Part shown: positions 1 to 5,565 of the stretch, in pieces | How the letters are laid out: each line of letters opens with the position of its first letter | Numbering within the stretch: position 1 is the first letter of the stretch | From: Emcibacter sp. | GTDB taxonomy: Bacteria; Pseudomonadota; Alphaproteobacteria; Sphingomonadales; Emcibacteraceae | Length of the DNA stretch: 8,181 nucleotides | Reading direction: 5' to 3' | Assembly: GCA_027019205.1 (NCBI GenBank) | Contig: JALUWZ010000145.1 | Location: 1 to 8,181 of the forward strand | Made by a program: the position numbers and the translations under genes | Notes under the pieces: model-generated | Database searches by the model: none | What the model saw: only the letters and a program-made list of their open reading frames with translations | What the model was told of the DNA's origin: nothing

Positions 1-1577
1 TTGGCATAATGAAACCAGCGCAGCCCCCCGGTCACGGCAAGCCGCTCTGTCACATAATAGGTCACCTCGCCAAACAGGGCAATCTCATCCAGATTTTCGG
101 CCAGTTTTTCTGTGAACAGCAGATCCGCCGGATTATAGCCGTTGGCAAGGGCAGATACCGGGCGGGTAATCAGGTTGGTGACCTCTTTCTCGCTGCGATG
201 GGACAGGAAAAGCCCGGCCAGCCATTCAAAATGATCGCCGCTCTGGGAATTGAGGTGGGTTTCGCTGCTGATGGTTTTTATATGCCGGTCATCCTCGAAT
301 GTGCTGGGGGTCAGGGCGAGAGCGGATAATTTTGGCACCGCAAAACTGCCATCATAATAATTGTCCAGATCACGATCCAGCCAGAAAATATTTGACACCA
401 GATCAGCCCAGGAAAGATCAGCCTCAAGGGTCAGGTAGGGTTGTTTCAGAATATCGGCGCGTGGTTCCTGCGTATAATTATTGCGTTTAAGCGCGGCCAG
501 CGCCCCGTTATAATAGTTGGTGTCAGCCGCCTTGAGATGCTGAAAATTGAATCCTGCCGCGAGATGCAGCCAGGTCCGCAAATCAAGACTGACGGAAAGG
601 CGGCCCCCGTAAAGCTTGCTGCTGTTGACATTATTCAGATGAAGACGGATATCATCAATATAGCCCCCGGCTTTCTCGTAATAGGCGACGCCGCGCATGG
701 CCATACGGTCCTTTATCAGCGGGATATTCAGCATCGCGCTATATTCCCGGGATGCCGAACCATCCTCGGTTATTTTATATGTGCTGCTGGCTTTGCCATG
801 ATATTGGTTAAATTGCGGTTTGTTGGTGACCAGACGATAAATCCCACCCATGGACCCGGAGCCATATAATGTTCCCTGTGGCCCGCGCAGAACCTCGATA
901 CTGGAAATATCAACCAGTTTCAGTCCCGGCTCCGGGGCGTTATAATTCATTCGGGCATTATCAAGATAGGTGGAAACTAGGGCCTGGGTCCGCCCGGAAA
1001 ATGGCCCGTCAGACAGCCCCCGGATAATGAGTTTATCGCGACTGTCGCCCTGATTGGTGGCCGACAGACCAATCATGCCGAATATGGCATTATTGTCCAG
1101 ACCGCCATACAGGCGTTTCAGGGTTGTGCCGGAGGTAACCGATATCGCGTAGGGCAGCTTGTCAGCAAAGTCAGTACGCCGGGTGGCTGAAACCTTGATT
1201 TCCTCCATCATTGGCGGCAGAAAATTAACCGGCTTGCGGCTAACTTCGGCGGTCAGGGACGGGGGCGGTATCCGCATTATTTTTACCGCTGCCGGTGACA
1301 ATATCCTGAAAGAAAAACCTGTTCCCTTTAAAAGCCGGGTCAGCCCCTCTGCCAGGGTGAAGGCTCCCCGGACAGCATTTGCCTTGCCATCGCGCCCGGA
1401 CAGATGTGGCCTGATAACGGAAATATCCGACTGCCGGGCAAATTCTGCCAATGCCCGGGCAACCGGCGCGCGGGCGACATTATACCGGTGCTGGCCAGCG
1501 GCCCACCCCGGACATGTCAGAGAGATTAAAGCCGTAAAAAACAGGAATAGCCATCCTGCGGTGTATCCGCTGCGCAT
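1..1577 (-). CDS. TonB-dependent receptor with N-terminal STN signalling domain (3' end outside window)
   Basis: This is an outer-membrane receptor that imports a ligand using TonB energy and probably reports its presence to the adjacent FecR. The frame is open from the ATG at 1577 to the left edge, giving 525 codons; the C-terminal half of the barrel is missing. Residues 1-27 look like a signal peptide (hydrophobic core, then GWAAG). Residues about 30-93 fit an STN domain (YNVARAPVARALAEFARQS, then a GAFTLAEGLTRLLKGTG segment). A candidate TonB box is EEIKVSATRR at 125-134. The plug domain follows at about 140-252, with the hallmark VLRGPQGTLYG at 229-239 and GSGSMGGIYRLVTNKP just after. Beta-strand-rich barrel sequence follows. 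An in-frame stop lies seven codons upstream, so no earlier start is possible. The gene starts 17 bases after the fecR-like stop, in the same operon as the sigma factor. An STN domain is known for receptors that signal through FecR; the ligand (iron chelate, other metal complex, sugar or cofactor) cannot be told. Confidence 0.93.
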   Translation of the reverse strand, partial: MRSGYTAGWLFLFFTALISLTCPGWAAGQHRYNVARAPVARALAEFARQSDISVIRPHLSGRDGKANAVRGAFTLAEGLTRLLKGTGFSFRILSPAAVKIMRIPPPSLTAEVSRKPVNFLPPMMEEIKVSATRRTDFADKLPYAISVTSGTTLKRLYGGLDNNAIFGMIGLSATNQGDSRDKLIIRGLSDGPFSGRTQALVSTYLDNARMNYNAPEPGLKLVDISSIEVLRGPQGTLYGSGSMGGIYRLVTNKPQFNQYHGKASSTYKITEDGSASREYSAMLNIPLIKDRMAMRGVAYYEKAGGYIDDIRLHLNNVNSSKLYGGRLSVSLDLRTWLHLAAGFNFQHLKAADTNYYNGALAALKRNNYTQEPRADILKQPYLTLEADLSWADLVSNIFWLDRDLDNYYDGSFAVPKLSALALTPSTFEDDRHIKTISSETHLNSQSGDHFEWLAGLFLSHRSEKEVTNLITRPVSALANGYNPADLLFTEKLAENLDEIALFGEVTYYVTERLAVTGGLRWFHYA

Positions 1578-1590
1578 AAAACAGGTTTTT

Positions 1591-1595
1591 TCCTT
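1591..1595 (-). promoter_or_regulatory. Ribosome binding site of the TonB receptor gene
   Basis: On the minus strand AAGGA lies here and overlaps the first base of the TGA stop of the upstream FecR-like gene. It sits 13 bases before the receptor ATG at 1577, which is longer than usual. The overlap suggests that receptor translation is coupled to termination of the regulator. Confidence 0.45.
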
Positions 1596-2629
1596 CAGTT
1601 CGCGTCGGGTAACACTAGCATTTCACCCTGCCTGTTTTCAACGTAAACCGGCAGACCTTCTGAAAGAATTAGCAGGGCGGCTTTTTCATCCGCAATCCGG
1701 ACAACGCCGGAAAAACGCAAATCCCGGGCCGTACCTATAACCCGGATCGGGGCCGGGAAATAACGGTTCAGATCATCCACCACATCGGCAAGCCGGGCAT
1801 CATCATATTCAAGATAGCCGTTTTTCCATGCCGTGACCATGGCCGGATCAACTTTGGTGACGCTGGACTCTGTGCTTCCCTCCCGGTGTATAAGCTGCGA
1901 ACCGGGCAGAAGCCGGACGGTTTTTTGCAGCAATGTGGTCCTGGCGGGGACAACCTCGACCACGCCTTTTGCCACGGTTACCCTGACCTTGTTTTTATGG
2001 CGCAGAATATCAAACACTGTTCCGACCACACGAACGTGACTGTCGCCCAGCCCGACAAGAAACGGTCTTTTGGCATTTTTGGCAATGCTGAATAATGCCT
2101 GCCCGTGGACAAGTTCGGTCCGGCGGACTTTATCTTCGAACATCACCTTAATTCTGGAATCGGTATTGAGCCGGACAGTCGAGCCATCTGCCAATGTCAC
2201 CATGCGCTGTTCACCGACCCCCGTTGCATATTCCTGTATCCCGTAATCAGCAGTCCGGAAACTGCGGACCCCTGTCACAATGATGATGATTGCGGCAATG
2301 GCGGCAACGGCGGCAGCCCATTGTCGGCCTCTGCCCCCCCAGCGGTGGCGCGCCTCAATGACCGTGTTTTCAGGCGGCAGGGGAGAAGGTTCCGCCATAT
2401 TCAGATCATCCCCGGATACCCTGATCAGGATATCTTCAACGGCGTCACAGGCTTTCCGGTGTTTTTCATCTGCCTCAAGCCAGTCAGTGAAGGCAAGCCA
2501 GTCTTCTTCCCCGGCTTCATCACCGCTCAGAATGATGTGCCAGCGGACGGCATCATCCTGAATTTCCTTATATGTCTTATGCGCTTTATCGCTTGTCATT
2601 TCCAGCTTTCCCGGCTCAGCCGATAACAT
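1595..2629 (-). CDS. FecR-family transmembrane anti-sigma regulator
   Basis: This inner-membrane regulator receives the signal from the STN domain of a TonB receptor in the periplasm and controls an ECF sigma factor in the cytoplasm. From the first ATG it has 344 residues, normal for the family. Residues about 20-70 form the cytoplasmic DUF4880-type domain (AVRWHIILSG, then WLAFTDWLEADEKHRKACDAV). A single transmembrane helix spans about 104-121 (WAAAVAAIAAIIIIVTGV). The FecR domain starts near 136 (TGVGEQRMVTLADGSTVRLN) and the C-terminal secretin-N-like domain covers about 272-340. Two starts are possible: ATG 2629, with AAGAGA about 6 bases upstream, or ATG 2599 (residue 11), preceded by GGGAAAG and closer to the conserved region. 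A TAA three codons before 2629 excludes longer forms. It lies 54 bases after the sigma gene and 17 bases before the receptor gene, the usual order for a cell-surface-signalling operon. Confidence 0.92.
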   Translation of the reverse strand: MLSAEPGKLEMTSDKAHKTYKEIQDDAVRWHIILSGDEAGEEDWLAFTDWLEADEKHRKACDAVEDILIRVSGDDLNMAEPSPLPPENTVIEARHRWGGRGRQWAAAVAAIAAIIIIVTGVRSFRTADYGIQEYATGVGEQRMVTLADGSTVRLNTDSRIKVMFEDKVRRTELVHGQALFSIAKNAKRPFLVGLGDSHVRVVGTVFDILRHKNKVRVTVAKGVVEVVPARTTLLQKTVRLLPGSQLIHREGSTESSVTKVDPAMVTAWKNGYLEYDDARLADVVDDLNRYFPAPIRVIGTARDLRFSGVVRIADEKAALLILSEGLPVYVENRQGEMLVLPDAN

Positions 2630-2683
2630 AAGTTATCTCTTATTAGACGCCACCGCGTGCCATATACCTCCAGAAAAAAAATA

Positions 2684-3223
2684 TCAGTCGTCATCATTGT
2701 CGCTCCCGGCATATTGCAACAGGTGTTTAAGCGCCCGGCTGATATGCTTTTCCACCGTGCCGACAGAAATTCCATGATGTTCCGCAGCCTGCCGATGGGT
2801 CATGCCCTGAATTTTGCAGGCCTTGAAAATGGTCCGGCATTTTAACGGAAGTTCCTGAATTGCGGCGGTGAGGCGATCCAGCCTGCGGCGGGCATCAAGG
2901 GCGCTATCTGCGTCCGGCATATCCTGTACAGGTTCAGCCCCGACCATGGTCAACTGGCTGTCTGACCAGTTATGGTCCCGGACCCGGCGCCGGGCCGCCG
3001 CCTTGCGGTGATCCAGGACCAGATTGCTTGCCACGCGGTAAAGGAAGGCGGAAGAATTGCCGACCGGATTTTTCAACACGGTCCGGTCGAGCTTTAAATA
3101 CATGTCCTGCAGGATGTCATCAGCCAGTTGTTCATCCCCGAGCCGGGCAAGCAGAAAACGCCGCAAAGCAGGCCGGAGGGCAAAATAGTCTTCTAGCAAG
3201 CTGATCTTCAATCTGTCTGACAA
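2684..3223 (-). CDS. ECF sigma factor, FecI-like
   Basis: This is a cytoplasmic alternative sigma factor of the extracytoplasmic-function class, expected to direct RNA polymerase to its own operon and/or target genes when released by the FecR partner. It has 179 residues, typical for ECF sigma factors. Region 2 covers about residues 16-78 (DEQLADDILQDMYLKL at 30-45, then SAFLYRVASNLVLDHRK at 58-74). Region 4 covers about 117-168 (AIQELPLKCRTIFKACKIQG, then MTHRQAAEHHGISVGTVEKH with the helix-turn-helix). The tail is acidic (SDNDDD). The start is a TTG at 3223, chosen because AGGGA lies 7 bases upstream and the protein then begins a few residues before region 2. The only internal ATGs would cut into region 2. 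It is the first gene of the minus-strand operon. Confidence 0.93.
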   Translation of the reverse strand: MSDRLKISLLEDYFALRPALRRFLLARLGDEQLADDILQDMYLKLDRTVLKNPVGNSSAFLYRVASNLVLDHRKAAARRRVRDHNWSDSQLTMVGAEPVQDMPDADSALDARRRLDRLTAAIQELPLKCRTIFKACKIQGMTHRQAAEHHGISVGTVEKHISRALKHLLQYAGSDNDDD

Positions 3224-3242
3224 CGGGTTGTCCCTGCGGAAA

Positions 3243-3270
3243 ATTATATAAGTTCGTTGTCCTGTTTAAA
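3243..3270 (-). promoter_or_regulatory. Candidate sigma-70-type promoter of the sigma/FecR/receptor operon
   Basis: On the minus strand TTTAAA (3270-3265) is followed after 16 bases by a perfect TATAAT (3248-3243). A start point near 3236 would put the 5' end almost on the AGGGA ribosome binding site (3235-3231) of the TTG-started sigma gene, giving a very short leader. The -10 box is a full consensus match and the -35 matches four of six bases. This is a prediction from sequence only. An additional promoter recognised by the ECF sigma factor itself was not identified. Confidence 0.45.
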
Positions 3271-3310
3271 GGAACCGGACTGACCCGGCAACAGAAATAT
3301 TCCTCCGGGT

Positions 3311-3321
3311 GGGGGGGGGGG
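3311..3321. repeat. Homopolymer tract of 11 G in the divergent intergenic region
   Basis: Eleven consecutive G residues, preceded by GGGT, lie between the two divergent operons. The tract is about 40 bases upstream of the predicted minus-strand -35 box and about 50 bases upstream of the predicted plus-strand -35 box. Tracts of this length are prone to slipped-strand length changes in replication, and also to sequencing error. Confidence 0.9.
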
Positions 3322-3373
3322 ACCGATTTGTGTCGTCTTACCTGTGACTGCCATTATTAGGGCAGTGTCCGGC

Positions 3374-3403
3374 TTACGAAAAGCCCGTATTATTTGATAT
3401 TAT
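3374..3403 (+). promoter_or_regulatory. Candidate promoter of the thioredoxin/DUF4266/DUF3570/apbE/dsbD-like operon
   Basis: TTACGA (3374-3379) is followed after 18 bases by TATTAT (3398-3403), which would give a start near 3410 and a leader of about 26 bases before the ATG at 3436. Other AT-rich hexamers nearby (TTGATA at 3394, TATAAA at 3411) are only 11 bases apart and do not form a pair with normal spacing. Weak evidence; the region is AT-rich and several hexamers could serve. Confidence 0.3.
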
Positions 3404-3435
3404 ATGCCTGTATAAAAAGAAAGAAACGATAGATT

Positions 3436-3912
3436 ATGAAATTTTCGCCTTTACGCAAAGCCGGCTGGATGGTTTTTGCCCTCTCGTTTTTTGCCCTTCT
3501 GTCCCTGACAGGACCCGCTGCGGCACAGCAGCCGACCTTCGACCCTGGTAAATATCAGGGGAAAGTCGTCTATCTTGACTTCTGGGCCTCGTGGTGCGGA
3601 CCATGCAAACTGTCTTTTCCCTTTATGGAGGAACTGCATTATCGTTATCTGCCAAAGGATCTGGTGGTGATCACGGTCAATCTTGATCATTCCCGTTCCG
3701 CTGCCGCCAGTTTTCTCAAAAAAATGAGGTCTGATCTTTCTGTCATTTATGACGCGAAGGGCGATCTGGCCAAAAGCTACAAGGTTTCGGATATGCCGAC
3801 ATCCATTCTGTTTGACCGTAAGGGCAAGGTCCGTTTTGTCCATAAAGGATTCCACCCTGATAAAAAGGGTGAGTATATATCCCAGATAGCCCAACTTATT
3901 CACGAAAATTAA
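3436..3912 (+). CDS. Periplasmic TlpA-like thioredoxin-family protein
   Basis: This is a secreted thiol-disulfide oxidoreductase of the thioredoxin fold, probably acting as a reductant or electron carrier in the periplasm. It has 158 residues. A signal peptide covers about 1-30 (basic MKFSPLRKAG, hydrophobic core, cleavage near PAAAQQ). The active site is WCGPC at 53-57 within VYLDFWASWCGPCK. The cis-proline loop is DMPTS with Pro121, followed by the ILFDRKGKVRFVHKGF strand region. It has no membrane anchor beyond the signal peptide and no extra domain, so it is shorter than many TlpA/ResA proteins. It is the first gene of the plus-strand run, 15 bases before the DUF4266 lipoprotein gene. A weak purine-rich stretch precedes the ATG rather than a clear ribosome binding site. 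The downstream DsbD-like protein is a natural electron donor; the final substrate is unknown. The CGC tail of the next gene's product is one inferred candidate. Confidence 0.92.
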   Translation: MKFSPLRKAGWMVFALSFFALLSLTGPAAAQQPTFDPGKYQGKVVYLDFWASWCGPCKLSFPFMEELHYRYLPKDLVVITVNLDHSRSAAASFLKKMRSDLSVIYDAKGDLAKSYKVSDMPTSILFDRKGKVRFVHKGFHPDKKGEYISQIAQLIHEN

Positions 3913-3927
3913 GAGAAATATATCAAA

Positions 3928-4146
3928 ATGAAAAAAATTATACCATTTTGCTGCCTTGCCGGACTGACAATCCTGTTAACGGCCTGCTCCACTGTTGCCC
4001 CGTGGGAACGTGACGTTACCGCACGTAAATCAATGCAGCTTACCAAAAACGCGAATTTTGCGGCGATAAATGATCATATTTACTACAGCAAGGAAGGCTC
4101 CACCGGCGGTCGTTCCACAGACGGAGGAGGTTGCGGATGCAACTGA
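3928..4146 (+). CDS. DUF4266 small outer-membrane lipoprotein with C-terminal Cys-Gly-Cys
   Basis: This is a 72-residue protein of unknown function. A lipoprotein signal peptide ends in the lipobox LTAC with the lipidated Cys at position 20; the following Ser21 suggests outer-membrane sorting. The mature protein is only about 53 residues. It carries APWERDVTARKSMQL at 24-38 and DHIYYSKEGSTGG at 49-61, then a glycine-rich tail ending GGGCGCN (66-72). The PWE motif, the DHIYYSKE motif and the CGC tail agree with what I recall of the DUF4266 family. This family is commonly found beside DUF3570 and ApbE genes, exactly as here. The two tail cysteines (C69, C71) could be a redox pair or a metal site; this is inference. 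The gene overlaps the DUF3570 gene by 10 bases, and its last Gly codons contain the ribosome binding site for that gene. Confidence 0.88.
   Translation: MKKIIPFCCLAGLTILLTACSTVAPWERDVTARKSMQLTKNANFAAINDHIYYSKEGSTGGRSTDGGGCGCN
4125..4130 (+). promoter_or_regulatory. Ribosome binding site of the DUF3570 gene, inside the DUF4266 coding sequence
   Basis: AGGAGG, a perfect Shine-Dalgarno sequence, ends 6 bases before the ATG at 4137. It is formed by Gly codons of the GGGCGCN tail. It decides the start of the DUF3570 gene: ATG 4137 rather than the in-frame TTG at 4131, which directly abuts the AGGAGG. Confidence 0.8.
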
Positions 4147-5513
4147 GTAATCGTAACAAGGGCAGGATTGGCGCTACGCTCTGTCTTGTCACCGCCAATC
4201 TTTTCTCGACAACCGGTCTGGTCCAGGCCCAGGAAGTACAGAATGCCTTTGATGAGCCGGCCACCAACGGGCCGGGAAATATCATCATGGACGGGGCTGT
4301 GATGTATTATCGCGAGAATAACAGCCGCATACAGGCGATTGAGCCTATGGCATCCTATACAGATTATGCCGATAATGGCGATATTTTCTCAATCAAACTG
4401 ACGGCTGACAGTCTGTCCGGAGCCAGCCCTTTCGGGGCGACGCCGTGGATAGCCCCGCAGAATTTTCTTTCGCCGACATCTGTAACCATTAGCGGGGATG
4501 ATGGCTCCACCGGGGCATCTGGCGGCGTTGTCGTCACCGATCCGGTAACCCAGATGAAGATATTGCAAACGACGGCCAAGGCCAATGAATTACCGCTTAA
4601 TCCGGGATTTCAGGATACGCGCGGGGCCGCCAATCTCAGCTATACAAAGGCTCTGGCGTCAAGAACCAGAGTGACCTTCAATCTGAACGGGTCGATAGAA
4701 AGGGATTATCAGTCCTATTCCGGCGGGGCGAGTATTGCCCAGGACTTTAATAACAAAACGACAACTATTTCGGTCGGGGTCAATTATCAGCATGACCTGT
4801 CCAAGCGGCTTTACGGCACGCCAACCCCCTTTGCTGTGATGACCGGCGTCTTTACCGATGGCACAAAGAGCGAGAATATCGTCAGTGCGACAGCAGGGAT
4901 CACCCAGGTGATAACCCGCAACTGGCTGGTTCAGCTTAATTACAGCTATGAAAGGGCCACCGGTTATCAAAATAATCCTTACAAGGTGATCTCGGTCCTC
5001 GACCCGGTGACCGGGGCGCCGCAAAGATATTTATATGAAGCACGACCGGACAAACGTACCCGTAATGCGGTCTATATCGGCAGCAAACTGGCTGTTGGCT
5101 CCTTTGTTACCAACCTGTCGGCCCGCTATTACCATGACAGTTGGGGCATAAATTCAATAACTGCCAATGCCTCAGAGCATATTCCGATTGGTACGCGGGG
5201 CTATATAGAGCCGGGAGTGCGCTATTATCACCAAAGCTCGGCTGATTTCTTCAACTATTTCCTGTTGTCGAATGCCGCCCTGCCCCAATTTGCCAGTGCG
5301 GATAACAGGCTGGACAAATTCAACGCCATTACCGCCAGCATAAAAGGCGGCTATATGTTGAATGACCAGATAGAGCTTTATGCGATGGCCGACTATTACA
5401 GCCAGACCAAGGCCGGAACAAAAGGCCTTCTGCCCGGTAATAACGGCAGTCTCAATCTTTTTGCCGGGGTCAAGGCCATAAGTGTCATGACCGGCGTCAA
5501 ATACCGGTTTTGA
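4137..5513 (+). CDS. DUF3570 outer-membrane beta-barrel protein
   Basis: This is a 458-residue protein of unknown function. A signal peptide covers about 1-31 (basic NRNKGR, hydrophobic stretch, cleavage near VQA/QE). The mature N-terminal region (about 45-165) includes IMDGAVMYYRENNSRIQAIEP and IFSIKLTADSLSGASPFGAT; the SGASPFGA segment is what I recall as the DUF3570 signature. From about 165 on, alternating amphipathic strands (TRVTFNLNGSIE, TISVGVNYQHDL, WLVQLNYSYERA, GYIEPGVRYYHQ, IELYAMADYYSQ) indicate a beta-barrel. The chain ends VKYRF with a terminal Phe, as in Bam-assembled outer-membrane proteins. Two Asp-x-x-Ser/Thr-Gly-Ala-Ser motifs (91-97 and 122-128) resemble ApbE flavinylation sites, and an ApbE gene follows directly. 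The start at 4137 is set by AGGAGG 6 bases upstream. The 10-base overlap with the lipoprotein gene implies coupled translation and possibly a complex of the two products at the outer membrane. Confidence 0.87.
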   Translation: MQLSNRNKGRIGATLCLVTANLFSTTGLVQAQEVQNAFDEPATNGPGNIIMDGAVMYYRENNSRIQAIEPMASYTDYADNGDIFSIKLTADSLSGASPFGATPWIAPQNFLSPTSVTISGDDGSTGASGGVVVTDPVTQMKILQTTAKANELPLNPGFQDTRGAANLSYTKALASRTRVTFNLNGSIERDYQSYSGGASIAQDFNNKTTTISVGVNYQHDLSKRLYGTPTPFAVMTGVFTDGTKSENIVSATAGITQVITRNWLVQLNYSYERATGYQNNPYKVISVLDPVTGAPQRYLYEARPDKRTRNAVYIGSKLAVGSFVTNLSARYYHDSWGINSITANASEHIPIGTRGYIEPGVRYYHQSSADFFNYFLLSNAALPQFASADNRLDKFNAITASIKGGYMLNDQIELYAMADYYSQTKAGTKGLLPGNNGSLNLFAGVKAISVMTGVKYRF

Positions 5514-5515
5514 CC

Positions 5516-5560
5516 AAAGGAAGGAGCCGGCCATGATTTTTCCTCCTTGTCATGGTCGGC
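5516..5560 (+). promoter_or_regulatory. Two mutually exclusive hairpins over the apbE translation start region
   Basis: Segment A AAGGAAGGA (5517-5525) can pair with A' TCCTCCTT (5541-5548) with one bulged A. Segment B (5526-5536, GCCGGCCATGA) can pair with B' (5550-5560, TCATGGTCGGC) at ten of eleven positions. The order is A-B-A'-B', so the hairpins cannot form together except as a pseudoknot. A is a strong ribosome binding site, B holds the ATG at 5533 and B' holds the apbE-frame ATG at 5552. No U tract follows, so it is not a typical terminator. Control of apbE translation relative to the DUF3570 gene is a possible role. Confidence 0.4.
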
Positions 5561-5565
5561 TCTGA
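5533..5565 (+). other. Ten-codon leader ORF with the strongest ribosome binding site before apbE
   Basis: AAGGAAGGAG (5517-5526) lies 6 bases before an ATG at 5533 that opens the short frame MIFPPCHGRL and stops at TGA 5563-5565. The frame overlaps the ATG at 5552 of the apbE reading frame. It could be a leader peptide that loads ribosomes for apbE. Alternatively it could be the true apbE start, now out of frame: with one T fewer in the T5 run at 5537-5541 this ATG would read MIFLLVMVGSDRL and continue into apbE. Confidence 0.35.

Noticed and set aside
1159..1740. Plus-strand open frame of 193 codons
   Set aside because: It is antisense to the STN and plug region of the TonB receptor and the end of the FecR-like gene; the Arg/Pro-rich composition is typical of a shadow frame.
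2105..2626. Plus-strand open frame of 173 codons
   Set aside because: It lies wholly opposite the FecR-like gene, which has clear domains. Its translation shows no recognisable motif and no ribosome binding site was seen.
2643..2663. Mini-ORF MARGGV on the minus strand with GGAGG upstream, before the FecR-like gene
   Set aside because: The GGAGG is only 3 bases from the ATG. The frame is six codons, is not in frame with the FecR-like gene, and has no other support; a leader role cannot be excluded.
3271..3276. GGAACC resembling an ECF-type -35 box on the plus strand
   Set aside because: No matching -10 element was found 15-18 bases downstream, so the hexamer alone is not evidence of a sigma-factor target.
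3371..3385. Small inverted repeat GGCTT/AAGCC in the intergenic region
   Set aside because: The stem is only five base pairs with no U tract, so it is not a convincing terminator or operator.
4131..4136. In-frame TTG at 4131 as start of the DUF3570 gene
   Set aside because: It directly abuts AGGAGG, leaving no spacing, whereas ATG 4137 has 6 bases and is the better start codon.
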